64,000 nt of DNA from Motacilla alba alba (Eukaryota > Chordata > Aves > Passeriformes > Motacillidae). The number at the start of each line of letters is the position of its first letter. Position 1 is the first letter of the stretch. A program made the position numbers and the translations under genes. Shown one piece after another: positions 1 to 11,700 of this stretch. Under the pieces are notes generated by a model. That model made no database searches, was not told the origin of the DNA, and saw only the letters and a program-made list of their open reading frames with translations. The stretch covers positions 10,559,439 through 10,623,438 of the forward strand of contig NC_052030.1 of NCBI RefSeq assembly GCF_015832195.1, in the 5' to 3' direction.

Positions 1-675
1 TTTATTGCTGGAGTGTGGCCCTAATCAGGAGTTTGGTTTGATGGTCCTGCCCCTCGCTGGGTACCCACAGGGATGGGCTGAAGCCGGGATGCCCGAGGGT
101 GAGGCCAGCTCTGAACGGAGGAGATGGGGAGGACAGTGTCACCCGCCTGCCAGGTTGGAATGTGGGCATCACCTGCTTAATTTGCCTGCAAAGGCTGAGA
201 TGACAGGGTGTCATTGGCGTTAATGGAGGGAAATTATGGCTGTTCCTCATCTTGGCTGTGTGGCTGGAGGGTGAGGATGCTGGGGTCAGCTTGACCAACA
301 GTTTCCCTGGATCAGTGTTAGAAACACAAGGGCAGCTGCCCCCACCTCCATCACGAGGTGCCAGATAAGGGCTGGAGCTTTTTGCTCCTGTAATCAATGC
401 TTTGTTTGGAAAAGTTTGGAAATACCTTGTGAGGAAGTTCCTTGTTGTAGGGCAGCACAGCGGGGTGCAAACAGAACTGGGAAGGCAGCAGGGACTCGCG
501 TGGTGCCGGGGGAGGTGATGCAAAACCAGCGGTATCACCATGAAGCAACTTCCCGTCAGCCAGCTGTGTCGGAATGTCACGCTCTTGTCACCCTCGCTGG
601 GTGAAAAAAAGCAAGATTTGGCATCCTTGGCCAGCCCCAAACGGGGAGGTGACACTCTGCTCTTGTCCCTGGCAG
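1..675 (+). other. HVCN1 upstream region, probably 5' UTR intron
   Basis: No coding sequence is supported. The CAG acceptor ending at 675 shows that this stretch is at least partly intron between an unseen 5' non-coding exon and the first coding exon of HVCN1. Open frames here, including one of 329 codons on the minus strand that runs to about 991, are low-complexity and match no family I know. Confidence 0.6.
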
Positions 676-700
676 GGTGATGCCAGCTTGATCCAGAGCC

Positions 701-3700
701 ATGTCCAGGTACCTGAAGCACTTCACGGTGGTGGGCGACGACCCCGTGCAATGGAGCAACGACTATCGGAAATGGGAGGAGGAGGAGGAGGAGGCTGGGG
801 AGAAGCAGCCAGATGGAGAGATCAAGCTGGAGCCCCCCAGGAGACACATCTCCTTCCAGTACATGATGAAAAAGCTCTTCAGCTCTCACAGGTTTCAGGT
901 GAGGCAGAACAAACCCAGACCAAGGGCACTTGTGACAGCAGAGCTGCTGTGGGACAGAGCTCAGGGAGAGCACTGAGGTCATGAACCCCACAGTGCAAAA
1001 AGCAGCTGCTGAGCTGAGCTGTCCTGTCGGAACAGAGCAACTCTGCTGCAGGTGCAGAGTCCCCTGAGAGGAGACAAGCCCCAGTGCACAATCACCACGG
1101 CTCTGGCACGTGCTCTCCTCCTGCTTCCCGAGCCCCCTTCACCAAGTGGGGTCTTGAGGGGAGCCAGATGGTTCCATGTGGAATAACCCACCATTCAGGG
1201 CAGCAGGAATGGGAGCAATGGAAAGCTCCATGAAACACAACCAGCCAAATCAGGGCTGTGGGCATCAGGGTGTGTTTAGCTGAAGGACTACATTGGCTCC
1301 TCTTGCTCCTCTGTCTGTGCTGGCATGGGATTCATGTTGGTTTTTCTCCTCCAACAGATTGGGGTTGTCTGCTTGGTGATCCTGGATGCCTTGTTGGTTC
1401 TTGGGGAATTGCTTATGGATTTGAAAATCATCCATCCGGACAGATATAATATAACCCCAAAGGTAAAATGAGTCAACATGAGCAGCAGTTCCCTCCCTTT
1501 GGTGTCTCAAACCCCCCTGGATAGGCTGGGCAAGGCAGGACCTGGACTTCCAGCCTTGCTGAGCCGGTGGTTGAGGAAGAAAAGTCCTCAGCCCTTCTCC
1601 TTGTAGAGCCAAACCAGAGGCTTTCCAGCCTGCTCTGCCTGTGTGCACTCTGCGGGGCTTCCTGCCTTAAACTTGTGCTCTTGTCCCAGGTTTTCCACTA
1701 CCTCTCCCTGTCCATTTTAACCATCTTCCTGGTTGAGGTGGGGTTTAAAGTCTTTGTCTACCGCCGGGAGTTCTTCCACCACAAGTTCGAGGTGCTGGAT
1801 GGGATCGTTGTGGTCGTGTCCTTCATCCTCGACATCGTCCTCATCTTCCGCGAGCACGAGTTCGAGGCCGTGGGGCTCCTGATCCTCCTGCGGCTCTGGA
1901 GGGTGGCCCGGATCATCAACGGTGGGTGCAGGGCTGGGCTGCATTTGCCAAACTTCCCTGAATTACCTGGGCTTTGTTCCTTTCTCAAACCCAACCCCAG
2001 GGGTTTTGCTCTCCCAGCGAACTCAGAGTTCCACCTGTGTGGATCTTTAATCAGGCTGCAATTCCTTTGGAGCAGCGACAATCTGCTGTTTGTGTTGCTG
2101 TGATGCCTCAGGTGCACGGCAGCCAGGCACATTCCCCCTAAAAAAACTCCATAACCTGTTCCTGCACCCCTCTCCTGGACAGGGATGGCTCATGTTCTGC
2201 ATTTCCATTGTAGGCTCCTTTTGGCAGGGGAGCCCCTGTCTCCCTGAATTTGCTGCTACAGCAGAGTAGGTTTTAATGCTCTGTTCTGCTGTGACTCCAT
2301 TATCCCCTCCAGGGATGCTGCAGGGAATGTCCTGATCTTACTCTAGATCTTTCTTGCTTGAATTCAAAGGGCTTGCCATAAAAAGAGAAATAGAAAATGT
2401 CCCCAAATCAGGCTTTAGTGATTTCACTGCTGTAAGTTGTTGCAAATGGATGTAAATTCGGACATATCTGAAACAACCAAGCATTTTCTTCCTTCTTGAG
2501 GAAGGAATTTTGGGATTCCAAAGAATATGGCAATGACTTATCTCAAATGCCTGAAACCTCAGCTCAAGCTCTGTTCTGTGTCACTTTTGGGGGGTGCTCC
2601 ATATTTGACACAGCTGGGATCAGAAGAGGGGATTGCTGGGGCTGTGCCCATTGCCCTCAGCCCCTTTCAATGGGGAGAAGGTGCCTGCTCAGAAGCTGCA
2701 GCCAGAGAGAAGAGAGATGTGAGAGCAGCTTGTGGCTTTCCATAGCTCAGAGTGAAAGTCAGAGAGAAACTGGATTTGCGTGGGGCTGTGGGAGCCACGG
2801 CAGAAAGCCAGGACTGCAATTATGGGTAAATCCCCTCATCCTCGGGTGCTCCAGGCTCCCTGCCAAGCTTTATGCAATGTCCACCTGCTCGCAGCAAAAA
2901 GGGACAAAGGGAATGTGCCCCACGCCGGGGTGTTGGGTGTCAGTGCCTGGGCACGGTTCCTGTCGATGTTATCAATGCAAATGAGCAGCAGCGCTGCTTT
3001 GTCCTCGGAGAACTGAACCCCCAGAGCCCAGACCGCTGCCTGGAGCACTGGAATCAGCCAAGATCCAGAGCAGTTGTGGCGGAGGGAGAACGTGATGTTC
3101 TTCAAGCTCTCCTCGAGCTGCTTTGTTTTATCTTTGTGGGAAGAAAATGCCTTCAGTGTGGGGGCTGAGTTGACATGGGATCACCTAATGGTGCTTACAG
3201 AGAAATGACACCTCACACTGCCTGCTCTCACTGCAGCTGTGCAAGGTGAAGCCACAGCCCTGCGGACCTGAGGATGTGCCAGGTCCTGTTCTGCCAGGCC
3301 AGAGTGATCGGCCCAGGGGGTGGAGGAGCCCTGTGGCCCAGGCCTTGCTCGAAAACTGCTAAAACACAGCAAAGCTGCCCCAGCTGCACCCCAGGGCTCT
3401 GCCAAGGGAGCAAATTCAGGAATTGAGTGGCAGTCAGAGTGATTAATTCAGCTCCGAGGCCGGGCTGCCTCTCCCCAGCAGAGTATTGGTATCTGAACCC
3501 CTCTGGTGGCTGATTTAAAGCCCTTCCTCATTAAGAAAAGCACTTGGGAAGGGTGGTTGAAAATGACAGAAGCTGAGCTGGAGAGGGACACATTTAACTC
3601 CTTGAGCACAGAGCCTCTGTGCTGGGAACTCCTGCTCGTGGCTGTTTTACAATGAAAAGCAAACCCCCTGTGAATTGTTCCACAGGAATCATTTTATCGG

Positions 3701-4169
3701 TGAAGACCCGCTCGGAGCAGCAATTGTCCAAGTTAAAGCAAGCAAACCTGAAGCTTGCCACGAGGGTGGAACAACTGGAACACAGCTGTTTGGAGAAGGT
3801 AAAAAAACCACTTTTAATTTGGCTTTACCTGCTAATGGTGATCCTTGTGCAAGGTTGGCACTGCTGGCTTGCTTTCCTCATGGGAAAGTGTGGGGTGAGC
3901 TGGGCTGAAGCAGCACAGCCCTGCCCGTGCCTCCCTGGGCTGCTCCTCCTCAGAGGAACGATGTCCCTACCTCTGTCCTACTTCTTCTGGCCAGGTTGTG
4001 CTGTTTTCCTGCAGCAGGAGATACATTACAGCAGTGGGAAGATCTGTGGGAACCTGGGAAGCTGCTTGCAGGCTGTTAATGGTTTGAATTTTGTCTCCTA
4101 CAGGAGCAAGAAATCGAGAGGCTGAATAACATATTGAAACAGCATGGACTCCTCAGCCTGCAAAAATAA
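701..4169 (+). CDS. HVCN1: HVCN1, voltage-gated proton channel Hv1
   Basis: Five coding exons: 701-898, 1358-1462, 1690-1921, 3686-3798, 4104-4169, all GT-AG and in phase, giving 237 aa. The 66-residue N-terminal exon carries an acidic run of six Glu. S1 spans about 67-88 and holds Asp76; S2 is about 105-125, S3 about 134-154, S4 about 161-178 with the signature [10 protein letters not shown] and arginines 169, 172 and 175. With an offset of 36 these match human D112, R205, R208, R211, W207 and the zinc-binding histidines H140 and H193, so the gating, selectivity and zinc sites all look intact. Residues from about 183 to the end form the dimerising coiled coil (LxxLxxxN pattern, ending QHGLLSLQK). 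The product conducts protons out of cells and supports phagocyte respiratory burst, B cells and sperm in other vertebrates. The N terminus is about 36 residues shorter than the long human isoform. The start exon has an acceptor at 674-675, so a 5' UTR exon lies upstream, not identified here. Confidence 0.97.
1922..3685 (+). other. HVCN1 intron 3
   Basis: Intron of about 1.8 kb between the S4 exon and the coiled-coil exon. It splits a glycine codon (G then GA). I see no repeat, RNA gene or second coding exon in it. Confidence 0.85.
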
Positions 4170-4427
4170 GAGGCCAGTTTTCCAAGGTGGGAATTCTGCT
4201 TGAAGATTGCAGTTGGAATCTGCCAGCTTGACCTGAAAGGTTTTTCTGTCTCTTTGCTTCCTCTTGTATTGTGTTTTCTATAAACATTTTCTATTTGACC
4301 CCGCTTTGATCAGACCTTGGGATGGCAAAAATAGTTCTACTGGAAAATTAATCACACACAGTCCCTGTAAACAGTATTTTTTTTTCTTTTCTTGTACAGT
4401 TGTACAGTCAAAACTGCAAAATAATTT

Positions 4428-4433
4428 AATAAA
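4428..4433 (+). terminator. HVCN1: HVCN1 poly(A) signal
   Basis: AATAAA lies 259 bases after the HVCN1 stop codon and is followed by a T-rich stretch. The short 3' UTR stops just before the predicted 3' end of the opposing TCTN1 gene. Confidence 0.7.
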
Positions 4434-4508
4434 GACACATCTTTACAAGCTATACATCCAGAAAAGTACCGCTTATTTTAAATATTTTTTTTTTCTGTGA
4501 TAACATCC

Positions 4509-4514
4509 TTTATT
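4509..4514 (-). terminator. TCTN1: candidate TCTN1 distal poly(A) signal
   Basis: AATAAA on the minus strand (TTTATT on plus), about 1.2 kb beyond the TCTN1 stop codon. I saw no better AATAAA between it and the stop. If used, the TCTN1 3' UTR would cover about 4490-5704 and nearly touch the HVCN1 end. Confidence 0.45.
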
Positions 4515-5704
4515 TTCAGCAAACTTGCAGTACAAATTACAACAGCCCAGGCTGAAAAGGTAATTTCTTCTCCACCAGCTGCCTGCTCATCATCAATACA
4601 TCTCTTTGCCAACCATTCTTTTCATACTGTTGGTAGTTTCCTCATTTCTGTTGCTGCTTGTGCCACTTTGTTATTTATATAACATCCATTTCAGAAACAC
4701 CAACACACCACTCCTTTCCCTGACAAAGAAATCGGCCCCAAAATAGAGGCAAACATGTGCCATCCTACGTCAAACAATGCCTTGTTCCAGCAGCAGATCC
4801 CAGTTCTGATACTGCCTTCCCTCATCTCTTCTTCCCTTTTCACTGCTCCCTCACAGCCCGTGGGGCTGCAAAGCTCTTTGTTCCCCCAGCTCACAAATCC
4901 ATGGATGAAAAGAACTGTAATATGTAAGAACAGATGTAGGTGAGTGTGCTGCTGGGAACAGTCAGACTCCAGAAAAGCCATAAAAAAGCAAATTCTAAAG
5001 GGCCAGGCTGGTGTTTGAATTTTTTCAGGTGCTAGAGTGTCCCTGTGGAGAGGCTGTTTGAGAGCTGAAGAGTGAGGTTTAAGAAGTGGGAATTCTGAGA
5101 GATGGTGGCTGCAGCAGGTGTCTCCAATGGATCTCAGCCCCACTCAGCTGGAGGGGTCACTGAAACCACAACTCAACTGTTCAGGTTTTTTACAAAAGGT
5201 AATTAATTAGTGGTGTGGGGAAAACAGCCAGGAATATGTGGCTTGTTCATCTATGCAAGGAGATAAAGCAGAGACCTTATCTAATAAATAGCACATGATG
5301 AGTTTAATTAGCAATTTAGCTCTGCTGTTGTGGGATAATGAACTTGCTTTCCCTGTGTGTCCCTGTGCTCTGCCCTTCCCCTCCTGCCTCTGCTGGCCAG
5401 GCTGGGGCTGGATCCCACGTGCTGGAGGGGTGGTGGCTGTGACTGGGCCAGAGCCACCAGCAAGTTCAAACTGCAACCTTTGTCCTCTCTGCAGAGTTAT
5501 AATTGGGGACTTTCCACTTCATGGGGGTTTCTTCACCCTAAACCTTCTGAGAACCCTCACAAGGTCTCATCCTTCCTCTCTTGGCCAAATTTAGCCCAGT
5601 ATCTACAACTTAGAAGAAAGTGATGGCCCATCATAGTCACAGGATAAACAATGGGCTAAAAATAAGATAAAGCAGAAATATGGGGGTTTTTATGCATACT
5701 TACC

Positions 5705-8700
5705 TTAGACAAAGGGATAGAAAAAGTCAAAGGGTAACTTGATGTTAATGGTGGGCCAAGCTTTGTAGCTTGGCTCTGCAGGTGAAGAAACGTCAGTGAA
5801 AACCACAGAACTTGTTATAGGAATAATTCTTTCCCTTCCTGAGGGAAGCTACAATCAAAATACAAACAGGACTTAGCTTCAGTTTTCTATTTGTACAATC
5901 ATTTATTTGGTCTGGGTTATATTTGCTAAAAATTTGTTTGTTTTTTTTTTTTTTTTGTTTTTTGTTTTTTTTCTCTATCATTCCATGTTTCTTTCCACAA
6001 ATGATATATAGATTTTTATTGAAGTGTGTTTTGGCAAGGAGCCCACAGCTGTGTTTGAGCTGGAAGAGAACTGCTGGGTGTAAATGCATTCTAATGTGAA
6101 GTGCTGCCTTTAGATAATGAGATTATCTGGGTCATTGTCACACAGCTGATACCCAAGGAAAACAAGCCACTTGTTTTATCTTAAATCCTGTAATTTAATT
6201 ACATACCTGCTTCAGTGTGGTGGAAGTGATTGTGGCTGTAACATTCACTATCCTGGCTTGTGGATTGACCAGGGATCCATATTTAGTCCACTTCACTTCT
6301 ATTCCCAGGGACACAGGTATCTGGCATGAGCTCTGCAAAGTGTGAGAAATCATCTCATTGTCTGCCTTATGCAGAAACCATCACAGTAATTAATTATTAA
6401 TGTTATTAAAAGGGTAGAATGTCCCCACAAAGCTGACTGAGGAGGTCACCAGAGCAGCTGGACCCTGCACTGTTGCTGGGCAGGACAAAATCCTGAACTC
6501 TGCCAGGGCAGAATTTTGAAGGCTACAATGTTAAATATTTTTATGCATTTCTCCTTGAACTCTCACACTTCTGGCTACAGAAACCATTCACTCTTTAGCT
6601 GCAGAAGCATGCAAGAGACCATCCACAGTCTTATACTGTGCTTCTCTGTCTCTTGCCCTGGCCTGGAGTAAGAGAGGAAACCCTGATTCTGTTCCTTCCC
6701 TCCGTCACCTCTGGGGCTTCATCCTTAGAAGAACAACATTCCAGCCTGTATTTAAACAACTCATTTTCTACCCAATATTTTGCCCTGATCCACAGCTGAG
6801 GTGCCTGGATACCAGCTTGATTAAATATAACTGCTGCAGCAAGAATGAAACTCTCTGTGAATATTCCATGAGTTTCTTATTTCTGCATTCCCAGCCCCAT
6901 TTTCTCCTCCAGTTGGTTCCTGCATTTTTAGGGTGTGAAGCTGAGCTGGTGCTGCAGCACAGGCACAGATCTCGTGAAGGTGGAGGGGTGGAAGTGGTTT
7001 CACTTCACCTGTTCTGAGATGTGGAGCTGAGTTATTGGCACCCAGTCAAGCACATCCTGGGCTTGAGAATTCCCAAATGAGGCCACGTACTCAGGAAAGC
7101 TTTGGCCCTTCAGCACATCAAGGAGGGTCTGAGCCAAAGGCTGGCATTTCATAGCTGCTGTAATTCTTTCAGAAAACAAAAAAGAAAAAGATGAGTTACA
7201 GCAAAATCCATTGGTTTGGCACAGTCATCATTTCTCCTTGCCCTCTGCTCTGTTCAAGCCTTCTGGCTACAGTTGCTAATGTACACGATCTTTCCAAGAG
7301 AAAGACCATTGTTAATTAAATGACATTTTTTATAATTAAATACTCCATTCTCAATACTCCTCCAGCTGTATAAATGGCCCAGGACCTGAATAGAGCCTAG
7401 GGAAAGGGAAAGGGTTGTCAGAGGGTTAAAAGCATTAAATTAAAAAAAAAACCAACAAACTTCTTACCGTAACTTACAGCCTGATATCATGTTATAACCA
7501 AATAATACTGGGGCTCTGGCTCCCTGTGCTGCCAGGCAGTCCTGGGTGGATGTGCTGCGCAGAATGGTGAGCTGGCTGTGTTTGTTACTACTCTGAATGA
7601 TGCCAGATGTAACACACAGTTAAGGGAAATTAAATGCTTGATGGTTATCAGGACAAAAAAAGAATTCTTAATCATATCCTTAAAATATAGCTGCAAATGC
7701 TATAATGGCTCAAGATTCTTCTCACGGTGTGAAAAAGCACCAGGGTGTGCAATGGAGGGCTAAATGTACCTCACTACACAGTCCCAGGAGATTGCAGTCA
7801 GGACTGAGTCATTCCCTCCTCAAACACAGCCAGGAAAGCACATTTTTATTTTTGGTAGAGAACAGATGTATTTCATAGATGTCCGTGCTAGAAAGGGTTG
7901 GTGAGGATGGACCAGAGCAAGTGAAGCAAACAGAAATGCAGCAGGGAAAGGATATCCTTGAGGCTGGAATCCTGCTCTGACAGGCAGCCCAACAACATAA
8001 CCAGGATTGCCACTGAGAGCAACTGGCTGTGTATTTTCCTGCAATGCAAACAGAGCTTTAGTTCTTATCCTGCACTGAAGTGGTTGGAAAACACAGAAAT
8101 ATTTCAGTTATTTTAGGATTATGACCTGCCTTGAATGATGAGGGCAAGACTGTAAGTAAGGCTTTGCTTTCTCTGTCACAGTCACAAGCTGGGGCTCATA
8201 AATGTAACAGATTTTGGAGGCCTTCCTTGCCCAGCTCTGAAATGCTGCCTCATCTGGGCATCCAGGGCAAGTTCTGCTTTACCTTGCTGCTAACAATTGT
8301 TCTGATTCAAGTTTAATAAGTTTTGTAATTAAATGTCTTTTACCAAGTCACCCGTGACATCTCCACAGTTACCTGAGTGAAGCTGATTTCGAAGCTCTGC
8401 TCTATTGAAAGTGCTTCTCTGCTAATTGCCCCCAAGACAAAAGCAGCAGCTGCTTCTATTATTTCTCCTGTGTCTGTGTAGGTAATGTGATAATTCACCT
8501 GAAAATTAAACATTTTAGATATTAATTTAGATAAATACATAAGAGAAACTAGAAAAAAAAAATTAAACCATGCAAGTATTTTCTTTCTTCTTTGCTTAAG
8601 AAACTCAGCTCCAGGGTGGGGATGGATTTTATCCTCTAGAGACTGGAGCCTCTTCACAACTGACTTCTTGATAAACCTAAGCACAGACACAATATTCATG

Positions 8701-11700
8701 TACTTTAAAATTCAAAGATGATGTGCAGCATCTATTCCTCTCCCTGTCATTAGTGCACCTGAAATCATCTTCTCCCAAGCATAAAGTAAATTCCAAACTC
8801 ATGTCATTGCCTGCTCTGCCACATACACAGAAATAACACCAGGATTTCAGCCTGGCTCCATGTTATATTGCACAGAGTTATTATTGTGTTGCAAAACACT
8901 CCCTTTTACCCAAAATCCGTGCTTCACCCATGACATTTACTTTGGAGATGTCACAATATATGGAAGCTGCAAGGCCTTCTGACAGCTTTGCAGCTTGGGA
9001 ATCAGAAGTGATTTGATGCACAGATGCTTTCCATCAGCTCTGAGGAGGAAAAGGCTGCCAGACCTACCCCAAGAACTGCATTGATGCACAGTTCATCCAA
9101 AACCATTGGGAGCCTCAGGTCTTCACTACTGCTCAGTAAAGTCCTCATTCCATTCAGAGACTGGACAGCTATGGACTGGACAGCAATATTCACCTGAAAA
9201 ACAGACTCGTGTCAGCTCTGAACACTGGGTATAATTAACTTTGGCTCTTTCTGTGTTATTATATTTGTGACCTTTTCTGTTCCACAGCAACAGCATGCAG
9301 TAATTCTCTGAACAACTGCTGTGTTACAAGTGCTGCTGAAGCTCAACCAAAGGCTCTGGGTTTAAATAAATAAAGAGATTTTCTTGAAAAGAGAGAGTTT
9401 TATATGAGAGGAATGTATCAGGCTTGAGTATTTGCAGGCAGCATTTTATCTTGGAGTTGCTAAGTATCATTACTGATAGCAAATGAAGTAATTTTTTTAA
9501 TGTAAAGATTTGATCAATCAGTGAAAAATTCCCACTGACTCTAACTTAATAAGAATTTTGCCCACAGCTCTTCCAACTAATTTAGAAGGATACTTACCAT
9601 CTGACTTGATTTGGGCACCTGAGGGAGAATAAAAGGACAAATTAAAGCAGTAGCAAAGGTCTGACCTATTGCATATAGCAGTCAAGTAAAGCAGGTAAGG
9701 CTTTGTCTATTTAACTCTTTCTCATAACAATCATTTTTATGTTATGAAGTTAATTGAATATAAAGCAGAGTATCCAGGAAGCATGAAAAGAACTGCCACA
9801 ATCCAATTCCCTCCTTCTTCTGACTTTTAGAATTATTCAGAGACCACCAGTTTAGGAAGCCTGCCAGGCTGTGCTTCCCAAAGAAATGAAGAACTTTTGT
9901 TGTCCTGTTCCATAGTTTCATAGTCTCTAAACCAATACAAGAGAAGCAAGTGTCTCTCTTGTTATACAGTTGCCCCACTGAAAAGTTCCACCAAAAATAT
10001 TTAATGGAAAGGCAGAAATGTCAGACCAAGGTCATCAATCAGGTAAAAATACTCCCATGGAGCACTGTTTTGTCAAAGGTTTTACTTTTCTGACTTTCTA
10101 ATGAATGTTTGAGTCACATCTTTGGGAAGGGAGCAAGGATTGGACTCTGATCATGAAGCAATTCTGCAGAATTATGATGGGATACTGAGAGCAGTGACTC
10201 ATCTCCTGCCCCAGCAGGGAACACATTCCTGGGAGCTGCAGACCTGAAGGTGGTGCAGGTACAGTTTGTCACACATTTATCACCCCAAGGTACAGCCCAG
10301 CCATCAGAATGAGCCGGATGAACAAAAATCTCTGCAAAGATTAGACTCATCCTTCAGGGAATGGTGCTAGGAGGAGTGAGCACCACTCCTAAAGTTCTGT
10401 TTGTCCATGACTGGGGTGATGGATGGTGTCACTGGAGGTCACTGGCAGACAGCACTGCAGCCACGCTGCTGCCTCAGCTTCCCCCCAGCAGGGAGGCAGG
10501 AAAGGCAGGAACAGCTTCACCACACCAAGCATGGTGTGGGTGAAGCTCCACTGTGAGAGTCCTGCTGGGAGATTCCAGGAATCCCCAGCCCTCCTTGGGT
10601 CTGCTGCTCAGGCCAGGGCAGGGAGCAGAGTTTATCTGCAGCAATTCCCAAAATGTTGTTCTCACTCCAGCTGCCCATCCTGGCAGGGAGGGTGGGCTCC
10701 TGGGCATGGGGCTTTCTGTAGGACCCGCTGTTCCAGTGCTCCCAGTAAGGCTCCCTCAGTTACTGGTTTGCCGTTTCTTTTGCCGGCAGCTCCACCTGCT
10801 GGCACCGGGAGAGCTCCTGCTCTGCCCTGTGGCCACCCTGTCCCCAGTGCCATCACTTTCCAGTTGTCACATCCCACCTCCAGCTCCCTTTGGGAAGGGA
10901 ACCTTCCCACAGAGCATCTCCAGCAGCTTCTCAGGCTTCTCCAGTTCCTGCAGCAGATCCCTCCTAACATCCAGCGTGCTCTGGGCAGAACTCTGACCCC
11001 TCCCAAGCTCAGCCATTGCCTTGGCAAGCAGCACAGGGATAAGGGGTTATGGATTTTCCAGTCAGGAAAGGGAATTCATCTTTAAATCAAACCCACTCAG
11101 CTGCTGGAGCCCAGCCTGAGCCATTCTTGCTCTTTTCTGGTCCTGCAGCCAACAAGAACCAATTTCAGGAGGACATGGAGACACTCAAAGCCCTTCTGAG
11201 GCAGAGTTTTCTCCACTTCTTCCACAGCAGGAAGATGAAAAGCCAACATTTGGGAGCAATCCTTGGCTGATTTCAATGAGATCCTGAAGGAGCAGGAGAA
11301 TGATCCCATCTGTGAGGGTGTGAACTGCTTAGTGGGCTTTCCTTGCCTTTGGGAGCTTTGAATCTGTGAGCAGACTGGAAGGGGTCTTTAAGCAGTTACT
11401 CACTGCTAATTAAATGAATTTCAATAATTACATAAATTGAAATGATTTTAATGATGAAGAGGTTGCTGTTTCTTTACAACCTTCACCTTCTGGAAGGAAC
11501 CATCAGGTTAAGGTATGATGCATTTCAGGTTCATTTTTTTCATGAGTGATTTCTTTGTCTTCTTGAATATCCTTACAGGGGATTTATTTGTACAGAAGAC
11601 ATCATCCCCCAGTTGAGAAAGGGATGAAAAAGTAGGCAAAGCTTTGAAAAATAACCCCAGACTGGATTTTAGCAGGCAGGATCCAAAGAAACCTGCTCTC

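Noticed and set aside
7468..7480. GTAAGT at 7478-7473 as donor of TCTN1 exon 11
   Set aside because: It looks stronger than the chosen site, but using it loses the conserved CKLR and ITAA residues. The chosen pair (donor at 7467, AAG acceptor at 7167-7166) keeps frame and homology.
10423..11085. 220-codon plus-strand frame in TCTN1 intron 6
   Set aside because: No recognisable domain, low-complexity Ser/Pro/Ala content and overlapping frames on the other strand; no splice logic to a neighbour.
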